DNA from: Ensifer sp. LC163
GTDB lineage: Bacteria > Pseudomonadota > Alphaproteobacteria > Rhizobiales > Rhizobiaceae
DNA length: 64,000 nucleotides
Assembly (NCBI RefSeq): GCF_001695855.1
Contig: NZ_MBSS01000008.1
Coordinates: 62,001-126,000, forward strand
Direction: 5' to 3'
The notes under the pieces: generated by a model
What the model was told of the DNA's origin: nothing
The model's input: the letters and a program-made list of their open reading frames with translations, nothing else
Database searches by the model: none
Made by a program: the position numbers and the translations under genes
In this document: piece by piece, positions 25,699-33,778 of the stretch
Layout of the letters: each line of letters begins with the position of its first letter
Position numbering within the stretch: the stretch's first letter is position 1

Positions 25699-25854
25699 TT
25701 ACCGGTCGAGGAAGAGAACGATCGCGATCGCAACGGAGGACAAGATGGCCGATAGTGTCGCGCCGCGCTGCAGCACGCCCATGCGATACAGAGCAAGGGC
25801 GAACCCGACAATGATCGGGGTTGCGACGGAAAGGCCGATTTGAGCGTCTGTCAT
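25699..25854 (-). CDS. Small two-helix membrane protein, 51 residues
   Basis: The ATG at 25854 is preceded by AGGAG at seven bases and opens 51 codons ending in TAA. The product begins MTDAQIGLSVATPIIVGFA, then has a short basic loop (LYRMGVLQRG) and a second hydrophobic helix (LSAILSSVAIAIVLFL), closing with DR. This is a classic small two-span inner-membrane protein. It is divergent from norE and shares the perfect NnrR-type box at 25907, which is 60 bases from its start. I do not recognise a family. Being beside norEF, it may assist NO reductase assembly or activity, which is inference from position. Confidence 0.7.
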   Translation of the reverse strand: MTDAQIGLSVATPIIVGFALALYRMGVLQRGATLSAILSSVAIAIVLFLDR

Positions 25855-25906
25855 CGGAAAACTCCTGGAATGAGCTTGCTGCTATCAGCCCCGTTGCCCC
25901 GCCTCT

Positions 25907-25920
25907 TTGCGCAATCGCAA
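25907..25920. promoter_or_regulatory. Perfect NnrR/FNR-type box, norE and divergent small gene
   Basis: TTGCG-CAAT-CGCAA is fully symmetric, and the flanking T and A extend the palindrome. It lies 64 bases before norE and 60 bases before the divergent 51-codon gene, the usual distance for activation by FNR-family proteins. Confidence 0.8.
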
Positions 25921-25977
25921 AGACAAGGGATGCCCGCCTGCCTAGCTGACGGCCGGTTCCAGCAAAGGAGTTGGCGC

Positions 25978-26544
25978 ATGGACGGGCACGCCCTTCCGGT
26001 TGTCGAGACAGAACAAACAGAAGAACATGCATCCGTAGACGATCTGCTGCTCTGGGTGCTCGTGTGGAGCGAACTTTCAGCCTTCGGCATCCTGCTGGCC
26101 GGCTTTCTCGTGGTCGGCGTCATACAGGCAGATGCGTTTGCCGCGGCCCGTTCACATCTCAATTCGCTGCTCGCGGGCATCGATACGCTCGTTCTTCTGA
26201 CCAGCGGCTGGCAGGCGGCTTCGGCGGCGCGTCCGGCCGCTTCGACGCCCACGCGCCGGCGTGCGCTGGTTCTCGCTGCCCTTTTCGGTTTTGCCTTCGT
26301 CGTCATCAAGCTTTTCGAATATTCCACCGAGGTCGCCGTCGCCGGGGTGCCGCAGTTCGGTGCCTTCTTCGAGCTCTATTTCCTCATCACCGGCTTCCAC
26401 CTGCTGCACGTCGCCTTCGGCAGCGCTGTCCTGCTCTTGGTCGCCTGGCGCCCGAGCCCCGGAAACATTGCGCTGATCGCCACCCTCTGGCACGTCATCG
26501 ACCTTGTCTGGATCGTGATGTTCCCGCTCGTCTATCTCGTGTGA
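25978..26544 (+). CDS. norE: NorE, cytochrome oxidase subunit III-like NO reductase accessory protein
   Basis: This 188-residue membrane protein of the heme-copper oxidase subunit III family has about five helices, with LLLWVLVWSELSAFGILL near residue 24 and the terminal FHLLHVAFGSAVLLL and LWHVIDLVWIVMFPLVYL segments. The ATG at 25978 follows AAAGGAG. NorE is not part of the NorCB core but supports NO reductase activity in Paracoccus and relatives. The gene is followed by norF after five bases, and its promoter carries a perfect NnrR-type box. Confidence 0.9.
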   Translation: MDGHALPVVETEQTEEHASVDDLLLWVLVWSELSAFGILLAGFLVVGVIQADAFAAARSHLNSLLAGIDTLVLLTSGWQAASAARPAASTPTRRRALVLAALFGFAFVVIKLFEYSTEVAVAGVPQFGAFFELYFLITGFHLLHVAFGSAVLLLVAWRPSPGNIALIATLWHVIDLVWIVMFPLVYLV

Positions 26545-26549
26545 TTGCC

Positions 26550-26828
26550 ATGACCCATCACAATGCGCGCCGACTTCACAATATCTGGGCCGTTCTGGTC
26601 GCGATCGTGCTTTCGGGCATGGTCATGATGACGTTCTGGGGCGGCACGACGGCAGTGACCGTGGCGCTGCTGTCGCTGGCGGTCATCAAGTGCCGGCTCG
26701 TGGCTCTGGATTTCATGGGCCTGCGTCACGCCCCGGCTGGTCTGCGGTTTGGCCTGCTGGCCTGGCCCGTCATCCTCGCGCTTCTGGCTCTGGCAAAGCT
26801 TGTGATCGGCGCGGTGCCATCCGCTTGA
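26550..26828 (+). CDS. norF: NorF, small membrane NO reductase accessory protein
   Basis: This is a 92-residue protein with three membrane helices (IWAVLVAIVLSGMVMMTFW, VTVALLSLAVIKCRLVALDFMG, LAWPVILALLALAKLVIG; each partly quoted). The arrangement is that of NorF, a subunit IV-like partner of NorE. It starts five bases after norE. The frame also reads back through norE, but the ATG at 26550 gives the expected size. Its role with NorE in NO reductase function is known from Paracoccus. Confidence 0.85.
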   Translation: MTHHNARRLHNIWAVLVAIVLSGMVMMTFWGGTTAVTVALLSLAVIKCRLVALDFMGLRHAPAGLRFGLLAWPVILALLALAKLVIGAVPSA

Positions 26829-26846
26829 AACCACTCTTCCGCTTGT

Positions 26847-26860
26847 TTGCCAAAACGCAA
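26847..26860. promoter_or_regulatory. NnrR/FNR-type box upstream of norC
   Basis: TTGCC-AAAA-CGCAA has one mismatch from full symmetry. It lies 147 bases before the norC ATG, which implies a leader of about 100 bases on the norCBQD message. Confidence 0.7.
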
Positions 26861-27000
26861 AGAAGGCCTTTCGGAAATCCCTAGACATGGTCCGCGCCCC
26901 GATAGTTCGTCGGTGCCGCAGGTCGCGGCGCCAACCGGGGAGGGGATCAGATCAGCCGGCCACGGTGTTCAAGGTCGGCCGAAGTCGAAAGGATCACGTG

Positions 27001-27453
27001 ATGGCAGAACGCCTCACCAAGACCGGGGCCCGAAACGTCTTTTACGGCGGGTCCTTTTTCTTTTTTGCAATCTTTGTCGGGCTGACCGCCCACAGCCATT
27101 ACTACATGCGCACGGTCTCGACGGATGAGTCGACGCTGACGGACGCGGTCGCGCGCGGCAAGCACGTCTGGGAGAAGAACGCCTGTATCAACTGCCACAC
27201 GCTTCTCGGTGAAGGCGCCTATTTCGCGCCCGAGCTCGGCAATGTCTGGAAGCGCTGGGGCGGCGAGACCGATCCGGACGGCGCGCGTGAAACGATGAAG
27301 GCCTGGATGGCTGCCCAGCCGAGCGGCATCGAAGGGCGCCGGCAGATGCCGCAGTTCAACCTCACCGAACAGGAACTCAACGACCTCGCCGATTTCTTGG
27401 AGTGGACAAGCCGTATCAAGACCCAGAACTGGCCGCCGAACGAGGCCGGCTAG
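27001..27453 (+). CDS. norC: NO reductase cytochrome c subunit NorC
   Basis: This is a 150-residue membrane-anchored c-type cytochrome. One N-terminal helix (VFYGGSFFFFAIFVGLTA) is followed by the heme-binding motif CINCH near residue 61 and the axial Met in RRQMPQF. NorC receives electrons from the bc1 complex or cytochrome c and passes them to NorB, which reduces two NO to N2O. The ATG at 27001 begins at MAERLTKTGARNVFYGG, which matches the family start. It is separated from norB by 110 bases containing a hairpin. Confidence 0.95.
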   Translation: MAERLTKTGARNVFYGGSFFFFAIFVGLTAHSHYYMRTVSTDESTLTDAVARGKHVWEKNACINCHTLLGEGAYFAPELGNVWKRWGGETDPDGARETMKAWMAAQPSGIEGRRQMPQFNLTEQELNDLADFLEWTSRIKTQNWPPNEAG

Positions 27454-27504
27454 GGCGCCGCGCGTTCGGGTGAACGCGTGAACGACGCCCTAACTCTTTG
27501 AAAC

Positions 27505-27540
27505 CAGAGCATCTTATCCGCCCTTCGGCGGGATGCTCTG
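27505..27540. repeat. Hairpin between norC and norB
   Basis: CAGAGCATC at 27505 pairs with GATGCTCTG ending at 27540. Inside, CCGCC pairs with GGCGG around a CTTC loop, leaving TTAT bulged. No T run follows, so this is not a simple terminator. It may stabilise or process the norCB message, or be a small relic of the dispersed rhizobial repeats. Confidence 0.6.
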
Positions 27541-27563
27541 CGCCGCGATTGGAGTGTGAAATC

Positions 27564-28910
27564 ATGAAATACCAGACCCAGAAGGTCGCGATGCTCTATT
27601 TTTACGGAGCGATCGGCCTGTTCCTCGCCCAGGTGCTGTTCGGCGTGCTTGCCGGCACCATCTATGTCCTTCCCAATACCTTGTCCGAACTGCTGCCTTT
27701 CAACATCGTTCGCATGGTGCATACCAACGCCCTTATCGTCTGGCTGCTGATGGGCTTCATGGGAGCCACCTATTACCTCCTGCCGGAAGAGGCGGAGACC
27801 GAGCTTTACAGCACCAAGATCGCGATCGCGCAGTTCTGGATCTTCCTGATCGCCGCTGCCATCGCCGTCGTCGGCTACCTCCTGCGTATCCACGAGGGGC
27901 GAGAGTTTCTCGAGCAACCCTTCGCAATCAAGGTCGGCATCGTCATCGTCGCGCTGATGTTCCTCTACAACATCACGCTGACGGTGCTCAAAGGCCGCAA
28001 GACCACCGTCACCAACATCCTGATCTTCGGGCTCTGGGGCGTTGCGATCTTCTTCCTCTTCGCCTTCTACAATCCGATCAATCTCGCGCTCGACAAGATG
28101 TACTGGTGGTACGTCGTCCACCTGTGGGTCGAAGGCGTCTGGGAATTGATCATGGCGTCGGTGCTCGCCTTCCTGATGATCAAGCTCAACGGTATCGACC
28201 GGGAAGTGGTCGAGAAATGGCTCTACGTCATCGTCGGCCTGGCGCTGTTCTCGGGCATCCTCGGCACCGGCCACCATTACTACTGGATCGGCGCGCCGGG
28301 CTACTGGCAGTGGATTGGGTCGCTGTTCTCGACGCTCGAGGTCGCGCCGTTCTTCACCATGGTGATCTTCACTTTCGTGATGACCTGGAAGGCTGGCCGC
28401 AAGCACCCGAACAGGGCGGCGCTGCTTTGGTCGATCGGCTGCTCGGTGATGGCCTTCTTCGGCGCCGGTGTCTGGGGCTTCCTGCACACGCTGTCGTCGG
28501 TGAACTACTACACCCACGGTACCCAGGTGACTGCAGCGCACGGACATCTCGCCTTCTTCGGCGCCTATGTGATGCTCAACCTCGCCGTCATGGCCTATGC
28601 CATCCCCGAAATCCGCGGTCGGGCGCCCTACAACCAGATGCTTTCCATGGTCAGCTTCTGGATCATGTGCACGGCAATGTCGGTGATGACCTTCGCACTC
28701 ACCTTCGCCGGCGTGCTGCAGTCTCATCTGCAGCGCGTCCTGGGTGAGAGCTACATGGACGTCCAGGACCAGCTCGCGCTGTTCTACTGGATCCGCCTCG
28801 GCTCGGGCGTCTTTGTGCTGATCTCGGCGCTGATGTTCGTCTGGGCGATCCTCGTCCCCGGTCGGGAACGCAGCAAGACGCTGAGTGCATCGATGCAGCC
28901 TGCAGAATGA
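27564..28910 (+). CDS. norB: NO reductase catalytic subunit NorB (cNOR)
   Basis: This 448-residue protein with twelve helices belongs to the heme-copper oxidase superfamily. The ligands are visible: MVHTNALIVWLLMG for the low-spin heme, YVVHLWVEGVWELIMAS for the first FeB His with the conserved Glu residues, GHHYYWIG for the two other FeB His, and HGHLAFFGAYVMLN for the active-site heme region. It lacks the N-terminal extension of quinol-dependent NorZ, so it works with NorC. It reduces NO to N2O in the inner membrane. The ATG at 27564 is preferred over an upstream extension that overlaps the hairpin. Confidence 0.97.
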   Translation: MKYQTQKVAMLYFYGAIGLFLAQVLFGVLAGTIYVLPNTLSELLPFNIVRMVHTNALIVWLLMGFMGATYYLLPEEAETELYSTKIAIAQFWIFLIAAAIAVVGYLLRIHEGREFLEQPFAIKVGIVIVALMFLYNITLTVLKGRKTTVTNILIFGLWGVAIFFLFAFYNPINLALDKMYWWYVVHLWVEGVWELIMASVLAFLMIKLNGIDREVVEKWLYVIVGLALFSGILGTGHHYYWIGAPGYWQWIGSLFSTLEVAPFFTMVIFTFVMTWKAGRKHPNRAALLWSIGCSVMAFFGAGVWGFLHTLSSVNYYTHGTQVTAAHGHLAFFGAYVMLNLAVMAYAIPEIRGRAPYNQMLSMVSFWIMCTAMSVMTFALTFAGVLQSHLQRVLGESYMDVQDQLALFYWIRLGSGVFVLISALMFVWAILVPGRERSKTLSASMQPAE

Positions 28911-28918
28911 ATGAACGC

Positions 28919-28943
28919 GCCGGTCCGGGTTGCCCGGACCGGC
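28919..28943. repeat. Strong hairpin between norB and norQ
   Basis: GCCGGTCCGGG at 28919 pairs perfectly with CCCGGACCGGC ending at 28943, with a three-base loop TTG. Only pyrimidine-rich sequence without a clean T run follows. It may reduce readthrough or protect the norCB 3' end, so that less NorQ and NorD is made than NorCB. Confidence 0.65.
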
Positions 28944-28976
28944 CATCTCCTCCCTCCTCTTTCACGGAGACATGCC

Positions 28977-29789
28977 ATGAGCATTGTTCAACCAAGCCTG
29001 GTTCCGGTATCGATCGACATTCCCGCCTATAGCCCCTCCGGCAACGAGTGCGCGCTGTTCGAGAATGCCTGGGTCCGGCAATTGCCGCTCCTGCTCAAGG
29101 GCCCGACCGGCTGCGGCAAGACCCGTTTCGTCAGCCACATGGCGGCAAAGCTCGGCCTGCCGCTTTCCACCGTCTCCTGCCATGACGACCTGGCCGCAGC
29201 GGATCTGACCGGGCGCTACCTGTTGAGGGGCGGCGATACCGTCTGGGTCGATGGCCCCCTGACACGCGCCGTGCGCGAGGGCGGGATCTGCTACCTCGAC
29301 GAGATCGTCGAAGCACGCAAGGATGTGACTGTCGTGCTGCATCCGCTGACCGACGACCGCCGCATGTTGCCCCTGGAGCGGACCGGCGAACTGCTCGAAG
29401 CGCCTCCAGCGTTCATGCTGGTCGTCTCCTACAATCCCGGCTACCAGAACCTGCTCAAGAGCCTGAAGCCCAGCACTCGGCAACGTTTCGTCGCGATCGA
29501 GTTCGATTTCCTGCCACGCAACGAGGAGATCGAGGTGGTCTCCCGCGAAAGCGGGCTGGCCGCAAGCCAGGTGGCGCCGCTCGTCAATCTCGCGGCACGC
29601 CTGCGCGCACTCAAAGGGCATGATCTCGAGGAGGGTGTCTCGACCCGCCTGCTGGTCTATTGCGCCTGCCTGATCGATGCCGGAATGCCTGTCAAAGACG
29701 CGGTGCGGGCGGCAATGATCGAGCCGCTGACCGACGAGCCCGACGTGCGGGCAGCGCTTCTCGAAGTCGCCGCCTCCTTGATCGCTTGA
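28977..29789 (+). CDS. norQ: NorQ, MoxR-type AAA+ ATPase for NO reductase activation
   Basis: This 270-residue AAA+ protein has Walker A LKGPTGCGKTR near residue 40, Walker B GGICYLDEIVEARKD and a sensor region VVSYNPGYQNLLKSLKP. NorQ works with NorD to insert the non-heme iron into NorB. The ATG at 28977 is preceded by GGAGA and gives the standard N-terminus. The frame is open back to 28911, but that would overlap the hairpin. norD follows after ten bases. Confidence 0.95.
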   Translation: MSIVQPSLVPVSIDIPAYSPSGNECALFENAWVRQLPLLLKGPTGCGKTRFVSHMAAKLGLPLSTVSCHDDLAAADLTGRYLLRGGDTVWVDGPLTRAVREGGICYLDEIVEARKDVTVVLHPLTDDRRMLPLERTGELLEAPPAFMLVVSYNPGYQNLLKSLKPSTRQRFVAIEFDFLPRNEEIEVVSRESGLAASQVAPLVNLAARLRALKGHDLEEGVSTRLLVYCACLIDAGMPVKDAVRAAMIEPLTDEPDVRAALLEVAASLIA

Positions 29790-29799
29790 GGAACAGGTC

Positions 29800-31701
29800 A
29801 TGCTGGATTTCCTCGAACTGGAAGAAACCGTCGGCCGTGCCTGGCACCGTTTCATCGGCAATACCGGCACCTGGCGGCGTTATCCCGAACAGGCTGTCAA
29901 ACTGGCCGATATGATGCCGATGCTGGCGATCTGCTTTCGAGGACACGGCGGCGAGGCCGCGGTCCAGATTGTGCCTGCGCGCGGCCGCACGTCCGGCCAC
30001 CGTCTGAAGTGGCGGCAGAAAATGGGGCTCGGCGAGGAAAAGCTCGTGCAGCCCGGCCGGGATCACGCGTCTTTGATGCTGCCCGGCGAGATCGACATTT
30101 TTCCCGACAGGAAACTCAACATCGACCTTTATTTCTGGTTGGCCGCCTATATGGCGACCATGCCGCTCGATCCGGCTGCAGAAACGGATCCCTTGCTGTC
30201 CGATCTGGCCTATCTGTCGCGGGCGCAGGAAACCGTGGCCGAGGTCTTCCAGCGGTTTCCGGGCATGCGCCGCAAATACTGCCACCTGGCTGAAGCCGTT
30301 CTCGTCGAGCGCCAGCGCGGTTCTCTCCCTTCGGTGGAGCAGCATGTCGAGAACCGTGTCTTGCGGCTGCTGCACAAGGCGGCCGGCCAACCGGGTGCGA
30401 CCTTGCCGGTCATCTTCCCGCATCGCGCTCCGCCGGGATATCTGCCGCTGCTGCCGGTGCCGCTGTGGCCGGATACTTTGCTGCGGCCGGAGACTGCTAG
30501 AGAGCGCGATGACGATGTCGCGGCAACGGGCGCCGCCTCCAGTCAGATCGCTGAGACCGAACGCCATATAGCGGTCAGGGAGAACCCCGAGAACCGCAAG
30601 GGGGATCGCAGCCCCTTCATCCTCAATCGCTTCGAGAAGATCCTGGCGATGGCCGAGATGGTCAATGTCGATCGGCCGTCCGACGACAGCGACGAACATG
30701 ACAACAAGGCTGCGCAGGATCTTGACGAGATGACGCTTGGCGAGCGGAAGGGCAGACCGTCTGCCCGTTTCCGCTTCGATCTCGACCTGCCGCCGGAAGC
30801 CGTCGATCCGACGCCGCTGACATCAGAACTCACCTATCCCGAATGGAACTACAGGACGTCGAGTTATCTCAAAGATCATTGCCGGGTGCTGGCGGGCCCG
30901 GCATCTGGCGTGGAAGACCGGGCCGAACTCACGCCGGAAACGAAAAGCCTGATCCGGCGGGTGCGACGGCAGTTCGAAGTGCTGCGGCCACGCAACGAGA
31001 TCCTGCGCGCGCAGATAGACGGCGCCGATCTCGATCTCGATGCGGTGGTGCGCGCCCGCACCGATCTGGCTGCCGGCGGCCAGGGGAGCGACCGCATCCA
31101 TCTGATGAGCCGCCCGCAGGTTCACGACCTCGCCGTGACAATCCTGGTCGACGTCTCGCTTTCGACCGATGCCTGGTCCGATAATCGCCGCGTGCTCGAT
31201 GTCGAAAAGGAGGCGCTGCTCATTCTCGCCCACGGCCTTTCGGCCTGCGGCGACAATCATTCGATCCTCACCTTCACCTCGCGGCGGCGCGACTGGGTGA
31301 AGGTGGAAAGCGTCAAGGCTTTCGAAGAGCCGATGAGCCCGCTCGTCGAATCCCGCATCGCCGCCTTGAAGCCGGGCTATTACACCCGCATCGGCGCCGC
31401 CGTCCGCCATGCCACATCAGAGCTGCAGAGGCAGCCCAACCGCAAGAAGCTGCTACTGGTCCTGACCGACGGCAAGCCGAACGACGTCGACCATTATGAA
31501 GGACGCTTCGCACTGGAGGATAGCCGCAAGGCGGTCACGGAGGCACGCCGCAGCGGCGTCAGTGCTTTTGCCGTCACCGTCGACCGCGAGGCGCGGTCCT
31601 ACGTACCTGCCATGTTCGGCCAGAACGGCTATGCCGTCGTCGGCAACATCGCCCGGTTGCCGGCGGCGTTGCCGGCGATCTACCGAAGCCTGGCGGGATA
31701 G
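29800..31701 (+). CDS. norD: NorD, von Willebrand factor A protein for NO reductase activation
   Basis: This is a 633-residue soluble protein. The C-terminal vWA domain begins at LAVTILVDVSLSTDAW near residue 448, with the MIDAS DxSxS pattern, and later shows LLLVLTDGKPNDVDHYEG. NorD is the partner of NorQ. The pair matures NorCB, and loss of either in other species leaves an inactive enzyme without FeB. The gene ends the norCBQD operon and is followed at once by a bidirectional terminator shared with hemN. Confidence 0.95.
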   Translation: MLDFLELEETVGRAWHRFIGNTGTWRRYPEQAVKLADMMPMLAICFRGHGGEAAVQIVPARGRTSGHRLKWRQKMGLGEEKLVQPGRDHASLMLPGEIDIFPDRKLNIDLYFWLAAYMATMPLDPAAETDPLLSDLAYLSRAQETVAEVFQRFPGMRRKYCHLAEAVLVERQRGSLPSVEQHVENRVLRLLHKAAGQPGATLPVIFPHRAPPGYLPLLPVPLWPDTLLRPETARERDDDVAATGAASSQIAETERHIAVRENPENRKGDRSPFILNRFEKILAMAEMVNVDRPSDDSDEHDNKAAQDLDEMTLGERKGRPSARFRFDLDLPPEAVDPTPLTSELTYPEWNYRTSSYLKDHCRVLAGPASGVEDRAELTPETKSLIRRVRRQFEVLRPRNEILRAQIDGADLDLDAVVRARTDLAAGGQGSDRIHLMSRPQVHDLAVTILVDVSLSTDAWSDNRRVLDVEKEALLILAHGLSACGDNHSILTFTSRRRDWVKVESVKAFEEPMSPLVESRIAALKPGYYTRIGAAVRHATSELQRQPNRKKLLLVLTDGKPNDVDHYEGRFALEDSRKAVTEARRSGVSAFAVTVDREARSYVPAMFGQNGYAVVGNIARLPAALPAIYRSLAG

Positions 31702-31714
31702 GCACGATCAGATG

Positions 31715-31756
31715 AAATGCAAAGAGGCCCAGTCGCGACCGGGCCTCTTTGCATTT
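31715..31756. terminator. Bidirectional terminator between norD and hemN
   Basis: AAATGCAAAGAGGCCC at 31715 pairs perfectly with GGGCCTCTTTGCATTT ending at 31756, around a ten-base loop. A/T runs at both stem bases suit termination on either strand between the convergent norD and hemN genes. Confidence 0.9.
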
Positions 31757-31771
31757 GACGTTGGCAGCGAT

Positions 31772-33124
31772 TCAGGCCGCCTTGCTGTGCGTGCGCTGCG
31801 CGTCGTCGATATAGGCATCGAAAGCGGCTGCCACGGCGCGGATCACGAAGCGATGATCCTGCCTTACCGTTATGACGCCGTCGGCGATATCCAGCACATG
31901 GTCGTCGGCCATCCTTGCCAGACGCTCATTGCCGCCGAGGAGGAAATCCGGATCCCGTCCGTGTGCAGTGGCGATTGCCTTGATGTCGGCCGTGAAATCG
32001 CACATCAGCCTTTCGATGATCGCGGCACGCAGGCGATCCTCGTCGGTCAAACGATAGCCCTTCGTCGTTGCCAGTCGGCCGGACGCGATATGGCTTGCAT
32101 AAAGCCCGGGAGGCACTTCGTTCTGCACATAGCCGTCTTGTGAGCGGCCGATCGCCGAGGCGCCGAAACCGATCAGCGTTTCGCAATTGTCCGTCGTATA
32201 GCCCTGAAAATTTCGCCGAAGCATGCCGGAGGTCTGCGCGAGCACGAGATCGTCGTCGGGCAGGGCGAAGTGGTCGAGCCCGATCTGGCGGTAACCCGCT
32301 TCGCAAAGCGCTTCGCTGATGGCGAGCGCCTGGTCGGTGCGGGCGGAAGCGCCGGGCAGCACGTTCTCGTCAATCATGCGCTGGTGTTTCTTGAACGACG
32401 GCACGTGCGCGTAACCGAAGACGGCAAAGCGCTCCGGCCGCATCGCCGTGGCGGCCTTGACCGTCTCGACGCAGGAGCGAACCGTCTGGTGCGGCAATCC
32501 ATAGATCAGATCGAAGTTGATGCTGCCGACACCGGCCTTGCGAAGATGCGCCACCGCATCCGCAGTCTGCCGTTCGCTCTGAATGCGGTTGACGGCCTTC
32601 TGGACGACCGGGTCGAAGCTCTGAACGCCGAGGCTGGCCCGTCTCACCCCACCTGCGCCGAGCGCTTGCGCCATGGCGGCGGTCAAGCGCCGAGGATCGA
32701 TTTCGACAGCTACACCTGTCTTCGGACCGAACCGATAGCGCTCGCGCAGGAGCGCCATCAACGCCAGGAATTCTTCCGGCTCGATGATCGTCGGCGTCCC
32801 GCCGCCGAAATGGACCTCGCCGACCGGCAGTGGCGCGGACACATGATCGGCCACCATGTTGATCTCCTGCCTGAGCACGTTGAGGTAATCGAGGATCGGT
32901 TCGTTCTGTCGGGTGATCGTGGTGTGACATCCGCAATACCAGCACATCGAGCGGCAGAAGGGGATGTGCAGGTAGAGTGAGACATCCCAGTCCGTTGGGA
33001 TCGTGCCCAGCCAGTCGGCGTACGTCTCGCGATCGATGCCGGCGCAAAAGCGTGGCGCGGTCGGGTAGCTGGTGTAACGCGGCAAGCGCATCTCGGCATA
33101 GTTCATAAGGGCGGTGGACTGCAT
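31772..33124 (-). CDS. hemN: Oxygen-independent coproporphyrinogen III oxidase HemN
   Basis: This 450-residue radical SAM enzyme carries the [4Fe-4S] motif in FCRSMCWYCGCH (CxxxCxxC) near residue 63 and VHFGGGTPTIIEPEE, the usual SAM-binding glycine motif. It converts coproporphyrinogen III to protoporphyrinogen IX without oxygen, so heme can be made for NorCB and other cytochromes during anoxia. It stands between norD (convergent) and the DUF2249 gene (divergent). FNR-type boxes occupy the divergent promoter. Confidence 0.95.
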   Translation of the reverse strand: MQSTALMNYAEMRLPRYTSYPTAPRFCAGIDRETYADWLGTIPTDWDVSLYLHIPFCRSMCWYCGCHTTITRQNEPILDYLNVLRQEINMVADHVSAPLPVGEVHFGGGTPTIIEPEEFLALMALLRERYRFGPKTGVAVEIDPRRLTAAMAQALGAGGVRRASLGVQSFDPVVQKAVNRIQSERQTADAVAHLRKAGVGSINFDLIYGLPHQTVRSCVETVKAATAMRPERFAVFGYAHVPSFKKHQRMIDENVLPGASARTDQALAISEALCEAGYRQIGLDHFALPDDDLVLAQTSGMLRRNFQGYTTDNCETLIGFGASAIGRSQDGYVQNEVPPGLYASHIASGRLATTKGYRLTDEDRLRAAIIERLMCDFTADIKAIATAHGRDPDFLLGGNERLARMADDHVLDIADGVITVRQDHRFVIRAVAAAFDAYIDDAQRTHSKAA

Positions 33125-33189
33125 GGCTCTTCCTATCGGCGTGTCGAAACAATCGATCCGTTTCTAGGCCGGATGCACACCGTCGTTCT

Positions 33190-33251
33190 TTGCGAAAAGC
33201 CAAGCAGGCGAGCAACAAGGGGCAAAGCGGGATTTGTTTGCGCTTCGACAA
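33190..33251. promoter_or_regulatory. Two FNR/NnrR-like boxes between hemN and DUF2249 gene
   Basis: TTGCG-CTTC-GACAA lies at 33238-33251, about 107 bases before the DUF2249 ATG, and is the better match. TTGCG-AAAA-GCCAA at 33190-33203 is weaker in its right half and lies about 72 bases before hemN. Both could serve anaerobic or NO-dependent activation of the divergent genes. Confidence 0.55.
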
Positions 33252-33351
33252 AATGTCGCGATGCGGCCGGGACTAGGCTTTGCATATCCGGGCCGTTTGC
33301 GTCGGCGTTTCCCGGGAACTGAGGCAACAACGGCGCCCTGAACGGACAGAG

Positions 33352-33642
33352 ATGACAACTGCAGAAACAGAAACGAAGCCTTTCATCGACGTGCGCACCA
33401 TCCCGCCGGTCGAGCGCCATCCGAAGATTTTCGGAATGCTCAATGCGCTGGCCGAAGGCGGCTCCTTCATCATCGTCAACGACCACGATCCGCGCCCGCT
33501 GCACTACCAGTTGGAAAGCCGTTATCCCGGTGAATTCACTTGGGAGTACCTTGAGCAGGGACCCGCTGTCTGGCGGGTCGAGATTGGCCGGCAACAGGCC
33601 TCCGGCTGCGACTGCTGCTGCGGCAGCAGCAGCGGCCACTGA
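33352..33642 (+). CDS. DUF2249 protein with cysteine-rich tail
   Basis: This 96-residue protein has one DUF2249 domain (FIDVRTIPPVERHPKIFGML, then FIIVNDHDPRPLHYQLE and a YPGEFTWEYLEQGP strand region). It ends in an unusual tail, SGCDCCCGSSSGH, with four cysteines in five positions. DUF2249 proteins are common next to denitrification genes and are thought, without proof, to bind a metal or heme. The ATG at 33352 was chosen because the frame upstream lies over the FNR-like box region. It leads the module continued at 33779. Confidence 0.85.
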   Translation: MTTAETETKPFIDVRTIPPVERHPKIFGMLNALAEGGSFIIVNDHDPRPLHYQLESRYPGEFTWEYLEQGPAVWRVEIGRQQASGCDCCCGSSSGH

Positions 33643-33659
33643 GAAGAATGCCCCCGGCT

Positions 33660-33759
33660 AGAGCGCTTCCGGTTCAGGCGGAACCGCAGAAGCGCTCTAT
33701 CTCTTTGTTTATACGCATTTCCTGACGGAAAGCCGCTTCACACTTTTCCTGGAAATGCT
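33660..33759. repeat. RIME-like dispersed element, copy 2 (inverted)
   Basis: These 100 bases match the reverse complement of the element at 15859-15961 over most of their length, including an AGAGCG-type left end and GGAAATGCT at the right. The copy separates the DUF2249 gene from the NnrS-like gene. Confidence 0.75.
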
Positions 33760-33778
33760 GTCGTCAGGATGAACCGCG

